From: Desulfobulbaceae bacterium | GTDB taxonomy: Bacteria; Desulfobacterota; Desulfobulbia; Desulfobulbales; Desulfocapsaceae | Assembly: GCA_026988015.1 (NCBI GenBank) | Contig: JALSMA010000077.1 | Coordinates: forward strand, 20,333-84,332 | Direction of reading: 5' to 3' | DNA length: 64,000 nt | In this document: piece after piece, positions 10,038-20,020 of the stretch | How the letters are laid out: every line of letters begins with the position of its first letter | Numbering within the stretch: position 1 is the first letter of the stretch | The notes under the pieces: model-generated | What the model saw: only the letters and a program-made list of their open reading frames with translations | The model's database searches: none | Told to the model about the DNA's origin: nothing | Position numbers and translations under genes: made by a program

Positions 10038-10787
10038 ATGCAAAAAAAGCAGGACAATGTTGACGCTATCTTCAAAGTTGATCAGATAAATGAGGATTTC
10101 GTATTCAACGATCGGGTAGCTCGGGTCTTTGACGACATGCTCGACCGCTCAATACCTTTTTACAGCGAAGTCATTCTCTCCATCGCTCGAATTTTTGAAT
10201 CCTTACTTGACGATGGCGTAAAAGTTGTGGATCTCGGTTGTGCCACCGGTGCTACCATTCTTCAGTTGAGCCGCCTCCTTGAAGAGAAAAGCCTTCTCTA
10301 TACCGGGATTGACAACTCACAGGCCATGCTTGACCAGGCAACACTCAAAGCAGAACTCTTCTCAAAACAGGACCGCCTCACATTCATCCGGGAAGACATC
10401 ATGGATCTACACCAAACTGGCACCTCAGCCTTTATTCTGAATTATACCCTGCAGTTTATCCGCCCCCTGTACAGAGAGGGCTTCCTGAAACAACTCTATG
10501 ACAATCTCATCCCCGGCGGTATCTGCATTTTAAGTGAAAAAATCATTTCACATCATCCCAGGCTCAATAGAAGCTATATAGACATCTATCATCAGTTAAA
10601 AAAAGAACGGGGATATTCCGAACTCGAAATAGCAAAAAAAAGAGAAGCACTGGAAAACGTCCTGATCCCCTGTTCCATGGAAGAAAACAGATCAATGCTG
10701 CATTCAGCTGGCTTTATAGAGGTTGAACCGTTTTTCCAGTGGTTCAACTTTGTCTCTTTTCTTGCCATCAAACCCCCTCTAACATAA
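10038..10787 (+). CDS. cmoA: Carboxy-S-adenosyl-L-methionine synthase CmoA
   Basis: FNDRVARVFDDMLDRSIPFYSEVI, VVDLGCATGATILQL; followed by cmoB. Confidence 0.94.
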   Translation: MQKKQDNVDAIFKVDQINEDFVFNDRVARVFDDMLDRSIPFYSEVILSIARIFESLLDDGVKVVDLGCATGATILQLSRLLEEKSLLYTGIDNSQAMLDQATLKAELFSKQDRLTFIREDIMDLHQTGTSAFILNYTLQFIRPLYREGFLKQLYDNLIPGGICILSEKIISHHPRLNRSYIDIYHQLKKERGYSELEIAKKREALENVLIPCSMEENRSMLHSAGFIEVEPFFQWFNFVSFLAIKPPLT

Positions 10788-10797
10788 AGAGTGCAGT

Positions 10798-11757
10798 ATG
10801 AGTTACATTGACCAGCTTCCAGGCAGTGCAAAGGTGGATCAGATCCGCCAGATACACGAGCAAAAACTGCAGTGGGTGAACCAGAACAAAAAGGGCTTCC
10901 TGCGTTACCGAACCCCTTTTGAAGTGCTCAAAAGTTTTCCTGCCGCATCCGTTGACTGCGACCAGGAGATGGTAACTATTGGCAACAGAGCAGACATCTC
11001 TTCTGCAGATAGACAAATTATTGAGAACAGCCTGCGCAGCTTCATGCCATGGCGAAAAGGGCCTTTTTCAATATATGGCATTGATGTTAATTCGGAGTGG
11101 CAGAGTCAGCGAAAATGGCAGCGGTTGCTGCCAGAACTGCCAGAACTGAAAGACAAAATAGTAGCAGATGTAGGCTGCAGTAATGGTTACTACATGTTTC
11201 GCATGGTCCCACATAAGCCGAAACTTGTCATCGGATTTGAGCCATCGGTACAGCACTATTACTGCTTCAAAGGCCTAAACAGTATGGCAGGACAGAAAAA
11301 TCTGGAAATCAATTTATTGGGCGTCGAACAACTGCAACTCTTCCCTGAATGTTTTGATGTCCTTTTTTTAATGGGAATTATCTATCATCGAAGCTCGCCA
11401 GTCGACACCCTGCGGGACGTGTTATCCTCTTTGAGAAGTGGAGGCAGCCTCATCCTGGAATCCCAGGCCATACCCGGCACAGAAGAAATAGCCATCTTTC
11501 CAAAAAAGACCTATGCCAAGGTTCCCGGAACCTATTTTGTTCCAACAGCCCACTGCCTGAGCAACTGGCTCAGCCGCGCAGGATTCATGGACATCGATAT
11601 GTTCTGCCAGCACCCCATGTCAAGTGCAGAACAACGCAGGACAGATTGGATGCAATTTGAGTCCTACTCCGACTTCCTTGATCCGAGTGATCCCGGAAAA
11701 ACCATAGAAGGATATCCAGCACCTGACAGGGTGTTCTTCCTTGCTCGGAAAAAATAA
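10798..11757 (+). CDS. cmoB: tRNA U34 carboxymethyltransferase CmoB
   Basis: FMPWRKGPFSIYGIDVNSEWQSQRKWQRLLPEL, VADVGCSNGYYMFRM, MGIIYHRSSPVDTL. Confidence 0.95.
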   Translation: MSYIDQLPGSAKVDQIRQIHEQKLQWVNQNKKGFLRYRTPFEVLKSFPAASVDCDQEMVTIGNRADISSADRQIIENSLRSFMPWRKGPFSIYGIDVNSEWQSQRKWQRLLPELPELKDKIVADVGCSNGYYMFRMVPHKPKLVIGFEPSVQHYYCFKGLNSMAGQKNLEINLLGVEQLQLFPECFDVLFLMGIIYHRSSPVDTLRDVLSSLRSGGSLILESQAIPGTEEIAIFPKKTYAKVPGTYFVPTAHCLSNWLSRAGFMDIDMFCQHPMSSAEQRRTDWMQFESYSDFLDPSDPGKTIEGYPAPDRVFFLARKK

Positions 11758-11852
11758 CTAACCGCAGCAGCTTTGCTTGCCTTTGGGAGTAAGTGTGGTA
11801 AACTTGCAATCAAATAGTTTTACTGGATTTCTAAACTTGTAAGGAGCATATA

Positions 11853-12413
11853 ATGGATCAGAAGAAATGTACACTTTACAGCGGTGGCCTCAAAGGTGCC
11901 GAGGCAACCTTTGGGGAGTCAGCGGAAAAGCACGGCATCAAAGAGATCATCTATACCTTTGAAGGCCACAAACTCAACCGCAACAAAAATTCTGTGATCC
12001 TGAGTAAAGAAGAGCTGGAACGTGGTGATATCTCCATGGAGCTGGCATCAAGGATGCTCAACCGCACCTACTATGAAACCGAGAAGATTCGTAAGGTTCT
12101 GCAGACCATTTTCCACATGGTTAACAACGGTCATCAGGTTTTTGTTGTCGGGACAATCATGGACGATAACTCTGTAAAAGGTGGTACAGGCTGGGCCGTT
12201 GAGCTTGCTAAACTCTTCAACCGCCCCCTTCACGTCTTCGATCAGCCAAAAAAACGATGGTTTTCCTGGAAAGAAAGTGAGTGGCAGGAAGACACTCCAC
12301 TCATCGAATATGACACCTTTGTTGGCTCAGGAACACGCTACTTAAATGATGCCGGTCGTGAAGCCATTGAAAAACTTTTCACTGACTCCTGCGCCAGTGC
12401 TCACGGGGAATGA
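11853..12413 (+). CDS. SLOG/YpsA-like Rossmann-fold protein, putative nucleotide binding
   Basis: CTLYSGGLKGAEATFGESAEKHGI N-terminus and GGTGWAVELAKLFNRPLHVFDQPKKRWFSW resemble SLOG-type proteins; family call is inference. Confidence 0.55.
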   Translation: MDQKKCTLYSGGLKGAEATFGESAEKHGIKEIIYTFEGHKLNRNKNSVILSKEELERGDISMELASRMLNRTYYETEKIRKVLQTIFHMVNNGHQVFVVGTIMDDNSVKGGTGWAVELAKLFNRPLHVFDQPKKRWFSWKESEWQEDTPLIEYDTFVGSGTRYLNDAGREAIEKLFTDSCASAHGE

Positions 12414-12414
12414 C

Positions 12415-12756
12415 ATGAGCAGCGACTGCCTGTTTTGCAAAATTGGTGCCGGAGAAATTCCGGCAGAGAAGCTTTACGAAGATGACGATCTGCTCGCCTT
12501 TCGTGATATTGCCCCCCAAGCCCCGGTTCATTTCCTGGTCATCCCCAAAAAACATATTCAGGCCCCTTCCGGAGTGGGTGAGAACGACGAAGCCCTCATC
12601 GGTAAAATGATGCGTACCGCCTCAAAGGTTGCAGAGGAAAATGGGATCAGTGACTATCGACTGGTTTTCAATAACGGCGCAAAAGCTGGCCAGACCGTCT
12701 TCCACATCCACATGCATGTGCTGGGCGGGCGACCATTAAGCTGGCCTCCGGGCTGA
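12415..12756 (+). CDS. HIT family protein (HinT-like)
   Basis: MSSDCLFCKIGAGEIPAEKLYEDDDLLAFRDIAPQAPVHFLVIPKKHI...VFHIHMHVLGG. Start corrected from the listed 12346 ORF. Confidence 0.95.
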   Translation: MSSDCLFCKIGAGEIPAEKLYEDDDLLAFRDIAPQAPVHFLVIPKKHIQAPSGVGENDEALIGKMMRTASKVAEENGISDYRLVFNNGAKAGQTVFHIHMHVLGGRPLSWPPG

Positions 12757-12781
12757 TTGAGACAACAAAATTCTCCGAGCC

Positions 12782-12820
12782 ATCCTGTCTTGCAGCTAGA
12801 GTAAAGCTGCAGAGCAGGAT
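12782..12820. terminator. Imperfect hairpin between HIT gene and convergent uup
   Basis: atcctgtcttgcagct agagtaa agctgcagagcaggat; no strong U-run, so terminator role is tentative. Confidence 0.35.
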
Positions 12821-12873
12821 CACCTCGCCTCACGGTCAATATTAAGTTGTTTCTCTGCCTTGAAGCATCAGGA

Positions 12874-14724
12874 TCAAACTCCACTCTTCTTCTTTTCCTC
12901 AAGATCATCCCAACGCTCATAAAGTCCCTCAACTGCGATTTTCGCCTGCTCAAGTTCCGCCCACACAGCCTCAAGCTTCTGCGGATCCGCCACAGTTTCC
13001 GGGGCATCCAGAATACCCTGAAGCCGTTCAAGCTCCTCCTCTCCAGTCATTATTTTTTCCTCTATCTGATCATACTCACGCTGATCCATATAAGAAAGCG
13101 TACCGGACTTTTTCTGTTTCCCCTTTGCTGCAGCGACTTTCACACCGACCAAGAGACCACTGCTATCATCAGCCGTCCCCTTCCTGCCTAAATCCGCAAG
13201 CCACTGTTCATAATCAGCATAATATGCCACATTCCCCTTACCATCAAACCCCAGAACCTGCTCACATACCGAATCCAGGAGATAACGATCATGGCTTACC
13301 AGCACAAGGGCACCCGGAAAATCAAGAAGGCTCTCCTCCAGAATATCAAGGGATGGAATATCCAGGTCATTTGTCGGTTCATCGAGGAGAAGGATGTCAG
13401 CAGGATGCCGCATGAGTTCCGCTATAAGAATACGAGCTTGTTCTCCACCCGAGAGCTGTCCCACAGGAGTCTCAAGCTGCTCAGCCCGAAAAAGAAACCG
13501 CTGGGCCCAGGAGACCACGTGATAAGAGGACTCCCGAAAAATAATTGAATCGCCATCAGGAGCTAGGGCCTGCCTCAGTGTGATCTCAGGATTGATAGAC
13601 TCACGTTTCTGATCAAAACTCACAATTTTCACATCAGGAGCTGTTGTAACGATCCCCCTATCCGGCCTGGTATCACCATCGGTAGTACTTGCTGCGATAA
13701 TCGCCATCAGGGTGGACTTTCCACATCCATTCCTCCCCAGCAATCCCAGCCGGGTTCCCGGAGACAGCACCATGTCAAGATCACTGAAAAGAGATTTCCC
13801 ATCATATCCCTTAGTTATGCCATTGGCCTCAAAGAGTTTTTTCGTTTTTCGACCAGTGGCATCAAAGTCAATACGCACCTGTTTCATCGACCGGTTTCTG
13901 CCTTTCACTTCATTGAGCTGTGCCTGTAGTTTATGCGCTTCATCGATCCGATAACGGGCCTTGGTGGCACGTGCCTTTGGCCCGCGACTGAGCCACTCCG
14001 CCTCACGACGCATCTTGTTTGCAAGGCGTTCTTCAAGTTGCTGCTGGTGTTCTAGAAATTTAATCCTGGCCTGTAAAAATCTGAAATAGCCGCCATCCAC
14101 CTCAAGGGATCCTTGAGGATACACGGATGAAAGCTCCACGATTCTGCTGGCAATATTTTCAAGAAAACGCCGATCATGAGTCACCAGTAAGAACGCATCA
14201 GGGCTTTTAGGCAGAGCTCCGGAGAGCATTTTCTCAAGCCAGACCACCCCTTCAATGTCAAGATGGTTGGTTGGCTCATCCATGACCAGAATATCCGGCT
14301 CCACAACAAAACTACAGCAGATGGCAAGGCGTTTCCGCCAGCCTCCGGAAAGATGCTTCACTGCAATCGAAGGATCCGGGAAATCCGCCCTTGAAAGCAA
14401 GGCCTGTACTCTGTTGTAACGCTCGATCTCATCTAAATTCAGGGATTCAAGGGCAGCTTCAAGGTTTTCCTCAATGGAGACCTCCTCCTGAAACACATCT
14501 GCCTGGGCAAGATAGGATGTTCTGATATTTTTACGAGTAATCACCTTGCCGTCATCAGGCTCCACACGACCACACAGTATTTTCAGCAAGGTGGATTTTC
14601 CACTTCCATTAGGGCCGATAAGACCAATGCGGTCACCCCGGTGTATCACGAGATCAATCTGTTCAAAAAGACGCTGGGCACCAAAGGATTTCCCAACGGC
14701 CTGGCAGGTTAAAAGATGAGACAT
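12874..14724 (-). CDS. uup: ABC-F family ATPase, Uup-like
   Basis: Two ABC cassettes (GPNGSGKST, LSGGWRKRLAI; GRNGCGKST, LSGGEQARILI) with C-terminal coiled coil. Confidence 0.92.
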   Translation of the reverse strand: MSHLLTCQAVGKSFGAQRLFEQIDLVIHRGDRIGLIGPNGSGKSTLLKILCGRVEPDDGKVITRKNIRTSYLAQADVFQEEVSIEENLEAALESLNLDEIERYNRVQALLSRADFPDPSIAVKHLSGGWRKRLAICCSFVVEPDILVMDEPTNHLDIEGVVWLEKMLSGALPKSPDAFLLVTHDRRFLENIASRIVELSSVYPQGSLEVDGGYFRFLQARIKFLEHQQQLEERLANKMRREAEWLSRGPKARATKARYRIDEAHKLQAQLNEVKGRNRSMKQVRIDFDATGRKTKKLFEANGITKGYDGKSLFSDLDMVLSPGTRLGLLGRNGCGKSTLMAIIAASTTDGDTRPDRGIVTTAPDVKIVSFDQKRESINPEITLRQALAPDGDSIIFRESSYHVVSWAQRFLFRAEQLETPVGQLSGGEQARILIAELMRHPADILLLDEPTNDLDIPSLDILEESLLDFPGALVLVSHDRYLLDSVCEQVLGFDGKGNVAYYADYEQWLADLGRKGTADDSSGLLVGVKVAAAKGKQKKSGTLSYMDQREYDQIEEKIMTGEEELERLQGILDAPETVADPQKLEAVWAELEQAKIAVEGLYERWDDLEEKKKSGV

Positions 14725-14921
14725 AAGATTCTACACAAAATATATAAAGTGATGAAAAAATGGGAAGATGAACTGCATCAGAGACCATTTTTTATTGAAT
14801 TTTCAGCGCTGCACGAGTATAACAACTGACTATTGAATATAAAGCTGATCAAGGGTGATCCGCAAGGTAGCATACCCTCTCCCAAGCCCCCTGTACATAC
14901 TAAAATACCAATCAAATCGCA

Positions 14922-15929
14922 ATGAGTGACCACTTACATATTATCCTTATCGGTGACGAAGGAAAAGCCCGGAATCTTCTTTTTTCAAAACGAAAATTGA
15001 AATTCACATTCTTCATCATCGTTTCTCTTTTTCTCACCCTGAGTTTCCTCAGCTATAAATCTTATCATTTTTTTCATAGCAATAGAATGCTGGACAGTCA
15101 GGTTGCAGAGCTGAACCGGGAACTCAAGGAGATATACCAGCTCAAAGATGTCCTCGCAGATCAAGTGCAAAATCTTCAGGAGGAAAATAGTGCCCAGACA
15201 GCTGCGTTTCAGCAGGAAAAAGCCACTCTCCTGAACACTGCAGTGTCCGAGCTTGAAGAACGCAGTGAGATGATTGAGCGAATCATGGCCAATATCGGTA
15301 TTGAGGCAAAAGATCTCCCGGCTGGTAACAACAACTCCGGCGGGCCCTTCATTTCCCCAAAAGACACCATCGGCAAGGAACTTCTTTATCGCTCCGACCG
15401 CTACATGGACACAATCAATTCCCTGCCACTGGGACGACCCGTCCCCGGACTAGTCACCTCAAAATACGGCCACCGCACTGACCCTGTTAACGGCAGAAAG
15501 GGGTTCCATTCAGGAGTTGACATGCGGGGGGCCTATGGGCAGAAAATTCTGGCCACCGCTGATGGAACAGTAAAAAAAGCGTTCAGAAACGGTAGCTATG
15601 GAAAATATGTTGAGATCAATCATGGTAATGGTTACAGCACCAAATTTGCCCATATGAAAAAAATTCTGGTAAAGCGTGGGGACAGAGTAAAACGTGGCCA
15701 GGCAATCGGTATTGTCGGATCCAGCGGCCGATCCACTGGCCCCCACCTTCATTACGAAGTATGTTTTAACAATAAACCACTTAATCCCAGCAAATTTCTC
15801 CGGGTTGACAAGCTCATCCGTGCAATTGTTATTCCCAGACTGAGCCCGGAAACAAATCGTGAAAAAATCAGGCACCAGTTACTTGCCGCAAACAAAACGA
15901 CACCGGCAAACGCTGCTGCGGAGAAATAA
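14922..15929 (+). CDS. M23-family metallopeptidase, membrane-anchored
   Basis: TM, coiled coil, then FHSGVDMRGAYGQKILATADGTV...GNGYSTKFAHM...STGPHLHYEV. Confidence 0.93.
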   Translation: MSDHLHIILIGDEGKARNLLFSKRKLKFTFFIIVSLFLTLSFLSYKSYHFFHSNRMLDSQVAELNRELKEIYQLKDVLADQVQNLQEENSAQTAAFQQEKATLLNTAVSELEERSEMIERIMANIGIEAKDLPAGNNNSGGPFISPKDTIGKELLYRSDRYMDTINSLPLGRPVPGLVTSKYGHRTDPVNGRKGFHSGVDMRGAYGQKILATADGTVKKAFRNGSYGKYVEINHGNGYSTKFAHMKKILVKRGDRVKRGQAIGIVGSSGRSTGPHLHYEVCFNNKPLNPSKFLRVDKLIRAIVIPRLSPETNREKIRHQLLAANKTTPANAAAEK

Positions 15930-15930
15930 T

Positions 15931-16353
15931 ATGGCCATGTTCAGCAAAAAAGACAGCTTTGAGGAAGAGTGCGAAAAAGCCGAAAAAGAGGTTATCTCTT
16001 CAATCATTGATTCCAGAATGACCATGAAAGGAGAACTCATTTTTGAAGGAAAAGCCAGGATCGACGGAGCGGTTGAAGGAAACATCAAAGGTGAGCACCT
16101 TATCCTCAGCGAAGGAGGAACAATTCAGGGAGACATCCAGGTGTCCACCTTTGTCTGCCATGGCACCCTTGAAGGAAACATCAAGGCTCGCATGGTCACC
16201 GCACGCAAATCCTGTCAAATCCGTGGCCTCATAGACAGTAACAGCCTAAGCGTCGAACCGGGCGCACAACTCAGCGGTGAGATAAAAGTTGCCAGTAGTG
16301 AGCTGCATCTGGTAGAAGAGACGAACAGCAATGAGCAAACAGCCGTCAGCTGA
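15931..16353 (+). CDS. Bactofilin (polymer-forming cytoskeletal protein)
   Basis: MKGELIFEGKARIDGAVEGNIKGEHLILSEGGTIQGDIQVSTFVCHGTLEGNI repeats; start ATG at 15931. Confidence 0.92.
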   Translation: MAMFSKKDSFEEECEKAEKEVISSIIDSRMTMKGELIFEGKARIDGAVEGNIKGEHLILSEGGTIQGDIQVSTFVCHGTLEGNIKARMVTARKSCQIRGLIDSNSLSVEPGAQLSGEIKVASSELHLVEETNSNEQTAVS

Positions 16354-16624
16354 ACGCAGCCCCATCCACGACTATTCCATGCAACCAAACGACCTTCCAT
16401 CCCCCGCTAATCGTATTTTATGCCCGGAGTGTGGCAACGACGAAGAATTCTACGAAGTTGCTGAAAATGCCATTATCACTACACTTTACACCCAAAACGA
16501 TGATGGTAGTTTTACTCCTCGCGAGGACAGCTCCCAAATTCTCGGCGAAATTAAACTGATCTGCGGTCAATGCCAGAAAGACCTGTCCAGGTTCCATCAA
16601 CGCTTCTCGGAAATGCTCTTTTGA
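16331..16624 (+). CDS. Small zinc-ribbon protein
   Basis: ILCPECGND...LICGQCQKDLSRF, two CxxC; overlaps the end of bactofilin and the next start. Confidence 0.6.
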   Translation: MSKQPSAERSPIHDYSMQPNDLPSPANRILCPECGNDEEFYEVAENAIITTLYTQNDDGSFTPREDSSQILGEIKLICGQCQKDLSRFHQRFSEMLF

Positions 16625-17388
16625 ACTCCACTTCCCGCCGTATCATCACCAGCAATCAGGATCTCCAGGGCCAGCAACACAAAATCGGATCAGGTGACAT
16701 CATTGCCTGTCGCTTGCGAATGAAATATGAAGAGGAGCACATCCTCCTTGATTTTGTGGAACGTGGAGTGCACCTTATCCCGTCAGCCACATCACAATTC
16801 GCCTCCCGCTCCAAAACTTTTCAGGCAAGAATACTTGCCTCTTTTATGATTCCAGATACCGTGGTTATTTATGATATCCACGGACTGCTTGAAACTGTAT
16901 CCCTCTACGGACACCATGGCATTGGAAAAGTTGTGTTAAAGCATGACAGGAAAAATGCGGGACTTGGTATTCATCTGTTTCAAGATATTGAAGATGTGTA
17001 CACTCAGGCAGCAAACGGTGTCCTGCCATACCCCTTTGTCCTGCAACCTTTTATAAACAACAGCCGTGATATCCGGATTATCATCCTTGGTGATTACACT
17101 GAGGCCTATGAACGTCACAATCCAGATAATTTCCGCAACAACCTTCACTGCGGTGGCAACGCAGAGCCATTTATCCTGAACGAGGAGCAGCACAAATTCT
17201 GCCAGGAGATCATGGAAAGGGCCAGGTTTCCCTATGGGCACCTGGATCTTATGATCACCGAAAGCAACAAAACATATCTGGCTGAAATTAATTTGAGAGG
17301 TGGAATCAAAGGTGCTGCCATCGATCCCGGCAGTTATCAGAAAAAGGTTCTGGCAGTTGAAGAAAAACTGCTCCGTGCCATGCTTTAA
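16621..17388 (+). CDS. ATP-grasp family ligase (RimK-like), likely TTG start
   Basis: KVVLKHDRKNAGLGIHLFQ, PFVLQPFINNSRDIRIIILGD, YLAEINLRGGIKG; TTG at 16621 overlaps the preceding TGA. Confidence 0.78.
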   Translation: MNSTSRRIITSNQDLQGQQHKIGSGDIIACRLRMKYEEEHILLDFVERGVHLIPSATSQFASRSKTFQARILASFMIPDTVVIYDIHGLLETVSLYGHHGIGKVVLKHDRKNAGLGIHLFQDIEDVYTQAANGVLPYPFVLQPFINNSRDIRIIILGDYTEAYERHNPDNFRNNLHCGGNAEPFILNEEQHKFCQEIMERARFPYGHLDLMITESNKTYLAEINLRGGIKGAAIDPGSYQKKVLAVEEKLLRAML

Positions 17389-17436
17389 TTCAGCAAAGAG
17401 ATTCTCACACCCCTTCCCCGCTTTCCATGACACCAT

Positions 17437-17476
17437 AAAAAAAAAGGCGTTACCCTCGATGAGGGTAACGCCTTTT
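17437..17476. terminator. Bidirectional Rho-independent terminator
   Basis: aaaaaggcgttaccctc gat gagggtaacgcctttt between convergent ATP-grasp and dsrC genes. Confidence 0.9.
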
Positions 17477-17511
17477 GCTACGTCATAAAACCGTATTCAG
17501 TTATGAATTAA

Positions 17512-17832
17512 TTATACACAACCGGTAGGTTTAGGAAGACCAGCCATCTTACAAGCACCTTTACCTGGTCCTGACGGAAACAACTCATAAATTCTCTTAA
17601 GAGGGAAACCAGTGGTCTTGGAAAGAATACGTACCATGGGAGCAATACCATTCTTTCTATAGTACTCACGAAGAGCGTCAATTACTTTGTGATGCTCATC
17701 GGTAAGCTCATCAATACCCTCAACACCTTTAACGTAATCAATCCAATCATCATTCATGTCATCCATACCGTTAAGCAGGAATCCATCTTCATCACAGTTG
17801 TAGGTATTTCCGTTGTGTTCTATTGTAGGCAT
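17512..17832 (-). CDS. dsrC: DsrC/TusE-family sulfur relay protein
   Basis: MPTIEHNGNTYNCDEDGFLLNGMDDMNDDW...GPGKGACKMAGLPKPTGCV; retains both C-terminal cysteines. Confidence 0.95.
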   Translation of the reverse strand: MPTIEHNGNTYNCDEDGFLLNGMDDMNDDWIDYVKGVEGIDELTDEHHKVIDALREYYRKNGIAPMVRILSKTTGFPLKRIYELFPSGPGKGACKMAGLPKPTGCV

Positions 17833-18239
17833 TTTATTCCTCCGTAAAAATATTGTTTAGTGGCTTTCACCGTTTCTGATTCTCTTTCTAAAGCAGTGAC
17901 AGCCTAATTACTACAGACACAAAATTTTGTCAAGTGAATGAACAATCATTTTGCGTGGGCCAAGTCATCTCATATGTCACGATAAAACTGTACTTATTTG
18001 CTCCATCCCTCCACAGACACAAGCAAAACAATTACATTTAAACAGTGAATCAGTTAGATAGTTTTCGCTCCTTTTCTCCTTAGCCTGCCGTCCTCAAAAC
18101 TGCCCCGGATGCACGATTATGTTTTTTTTGTCTTAATGCAGTTGTCCCAGGTGAGAACACTGTTTTTTCTTGCACTGCACTCCTAGAAAAGGTAGATTTT
18201 CTTAACTTAAAATTCAGCATCTATTGTGAATACAAGTCT

Positions 18240-18420
18240 TAATGGGTTCATAAAACCTTTTTACCTGCTTTGTTGATGCAAATTTTCAATCATTACAACG
18301 TACTCTGTACGCTAAAATAAATAAAAATCATGCATCTCGCGCCCACAGAAAATACTCTTGGGGCCATCTGAAGTTTTTTACTTATCCATCTATCAATTAA
18401 CCTTTTTTAGGAGATTGTCA
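18240..18420 (+). repeat. Dispersed palindromic repeat, copy A (with ~25-nt insertion)
   Basis: ttaatgggttcataaaacctttttacctgctttgttgatgc...catctgaagttttttacttatccatctatcaattaaccttttttaggagattgtca; aligned by eye to copies B, C, D. Confidence 0.75.
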
Positions 18421-18512
18421 ATTTTCGTTTCTCCAGATTCAAATAACCGAAACGACCATTATATCAATTACTAAACAATCCCCGTAAACGCAAACACCAC
18501 AGAGAACCCAAT

Positions 18513-19991
18513 ATGCTGCAAATTTTTCGTGATAAATCCCAGTCCACTTTTATTCAAGCCATAGTCCTAGTTATTGCCCTTGTTTTCATCTTCTGGGGAG
18601 TTGGTGCCAATATGATGGACAGCCGGGAAGCAGCCATTGTTGTAAATGATGAGGAAATCAGTTATCAGGAGTATCAGCGCCTCTATGACCAGCTGCTTTC
18701 CAGTTACCGCCAGCAGCTAGGCGGTGCAATTCCGGATGAGCTACTCAAAAGTATGGGCCTCTCGGAACAGGTGAAAAGCCAGCTCATCCAACAGACGCTT
18801 CTGCGGCAGGGCACTATGGACATGGGGCTCCTGGTATCAGCACCTGAGGTACAACAGCATATTCAGGACATGGTACAATTCCAGGAGAACAATGCTTTTA
18901 ATATGGAGAAGTACAAAGCAATTCTGGCATCCAATCGCCTGACACCCCACAAATTCGAAATTTCTCAACGCACTGATATGCTGGCCAACAAAGGTGTCAA
19001 GGCCATTGGTAACTTTGTAACAGTAGTCACAGATGCAGAAATCAATGACCTTTACAAGCAGATAAAAGAAACTGTCACACTGGACTTTACAAAAATATCA
19101 CCTTTGGATTTCATTGGCAAGGTAACCATTAACAATGACGACCTCGTTAGCTGGTTTGAGAGAAACAAAGACAACTACAAATCTGAACCTAAAATAAAAC
19201 TAAAGTTCCTCTCTTTTCAGTATAACACATCATCTGGAGCCACAGACGACAGCACCGCAGAACGTGGTTCTGTTTTTCAGAAAGCAAACTCAGCTTATGA
19301 GGGAATCATTGCGGCCGGAAGTCTTCAAGAATACGCAAAGCTTCAACCCGATGCAGTTATACTGGAGACTGAATTCTTCTCCCGTTCTACACCTCCTGAA
19401 AATCTTGACAAGACAACATCTGTTCTTGACATCGCATTTACGTTAAAGGTGGGTGAGCTCAGTTCACTGATTGAATCCCCTGAAGGCTACTCAATACTTT
19501 TTGCGGAGGCAATCCAAGCTCCTGAGATACCATCACTTGATGAAGTCAAAAAACAGGCAACAGAAGACTACAGAGTGGCCCGATCAATAATCATGGCAGA
19601 TGAAAAAAGCAGGGAAATCCTGAAATCTCTTCAGGATGGCGCCAGGCTTGTTGAAGTTGTAAAAAAAGAAGGCTTCACAGCAGAGGAAGTAACTCTTTCC
19701 CGTGGATCCCAGGACAAAGAAACGAAAAAATTTCCACCCAGCCTAATGAGAGACATATTTTCTCTAAATAGCGCTAACCCGCTTCCGGATGAACCAGCCA
19801 AAGTCGGTGTAGACTTCTATCTGTACCAGTTTGTCGCGAGAACCCTTCCAGATCCCACAACAATGTCGTCTGAAGAAAGAGAACAGTTCAAAGCGCAGAT
19901 ATTTGACGCCAAACGGGAGCGTATCCTAATCGCCTGGATTCGAAACCAGGAAAAGGCTGCAGAGATTTATACAAACAAAAACATTCAATAG
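18513..19991 (+). CDS. ppiD: SurA N-terminal-domain/PpiD-like peptidylprolyl isomerase
   Basis: MLQIFRDKSQSTFIQAIVLVIALVFIFWGVGANM, VVNDEEISYQEYQRLYDQL. Confidence 0.88.
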   Translation: MLQIFRDKSQSTFIQAIVLVIALVFIFWGVGANMMDSREAAIVVNDEEISYQEYQRLYDQLLSSYRQQLGGAIPDELLKSMGLSEQVKSQLIQQTLLRQGTMDMGLLVSAPEVQQHIQDMVQFQENNAFNMEKYKAILASNRLTPHKFEISQRTDMLANKGVKAIGNFVTVVTDAEINDLYKQIKETVTLDFTKISPLDFIGKVTINNDDLVSWFERNKDNYKSEPKIKLKFLSFQYNTSSGATDDSTAERGSVFQKANSAYEGIIAAGSLQEYAKLQPDAVILETEFFSRSTPPENLDKTTSVLDIAFTLKVGELSSLIESPEGYSILFAEAIQAPEIPSLDEVKKQATEDYRVARSIIMADEKSREILKSLQDGARLVEVVKKEGFTAEEVTLSRGSQDKETKKFPPSLMRDIFSLNSANPLPDEPAKVGVDFYLYQFVARTLPDPTTMSSEEREQFKAQIFDAKRERILIAWIRNQEKAAEIYTNKNIQ

Positions 19992-20020
19992 GTGCCTCCC
20001 TACGAAATCAAACTATAAAT

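Noticed and set aside
9881-10075. 64-aa minus ORF upstream of cmoA
   Set aside because: Overlaps the start of cmoA and its promoter region; no support beyond being open.
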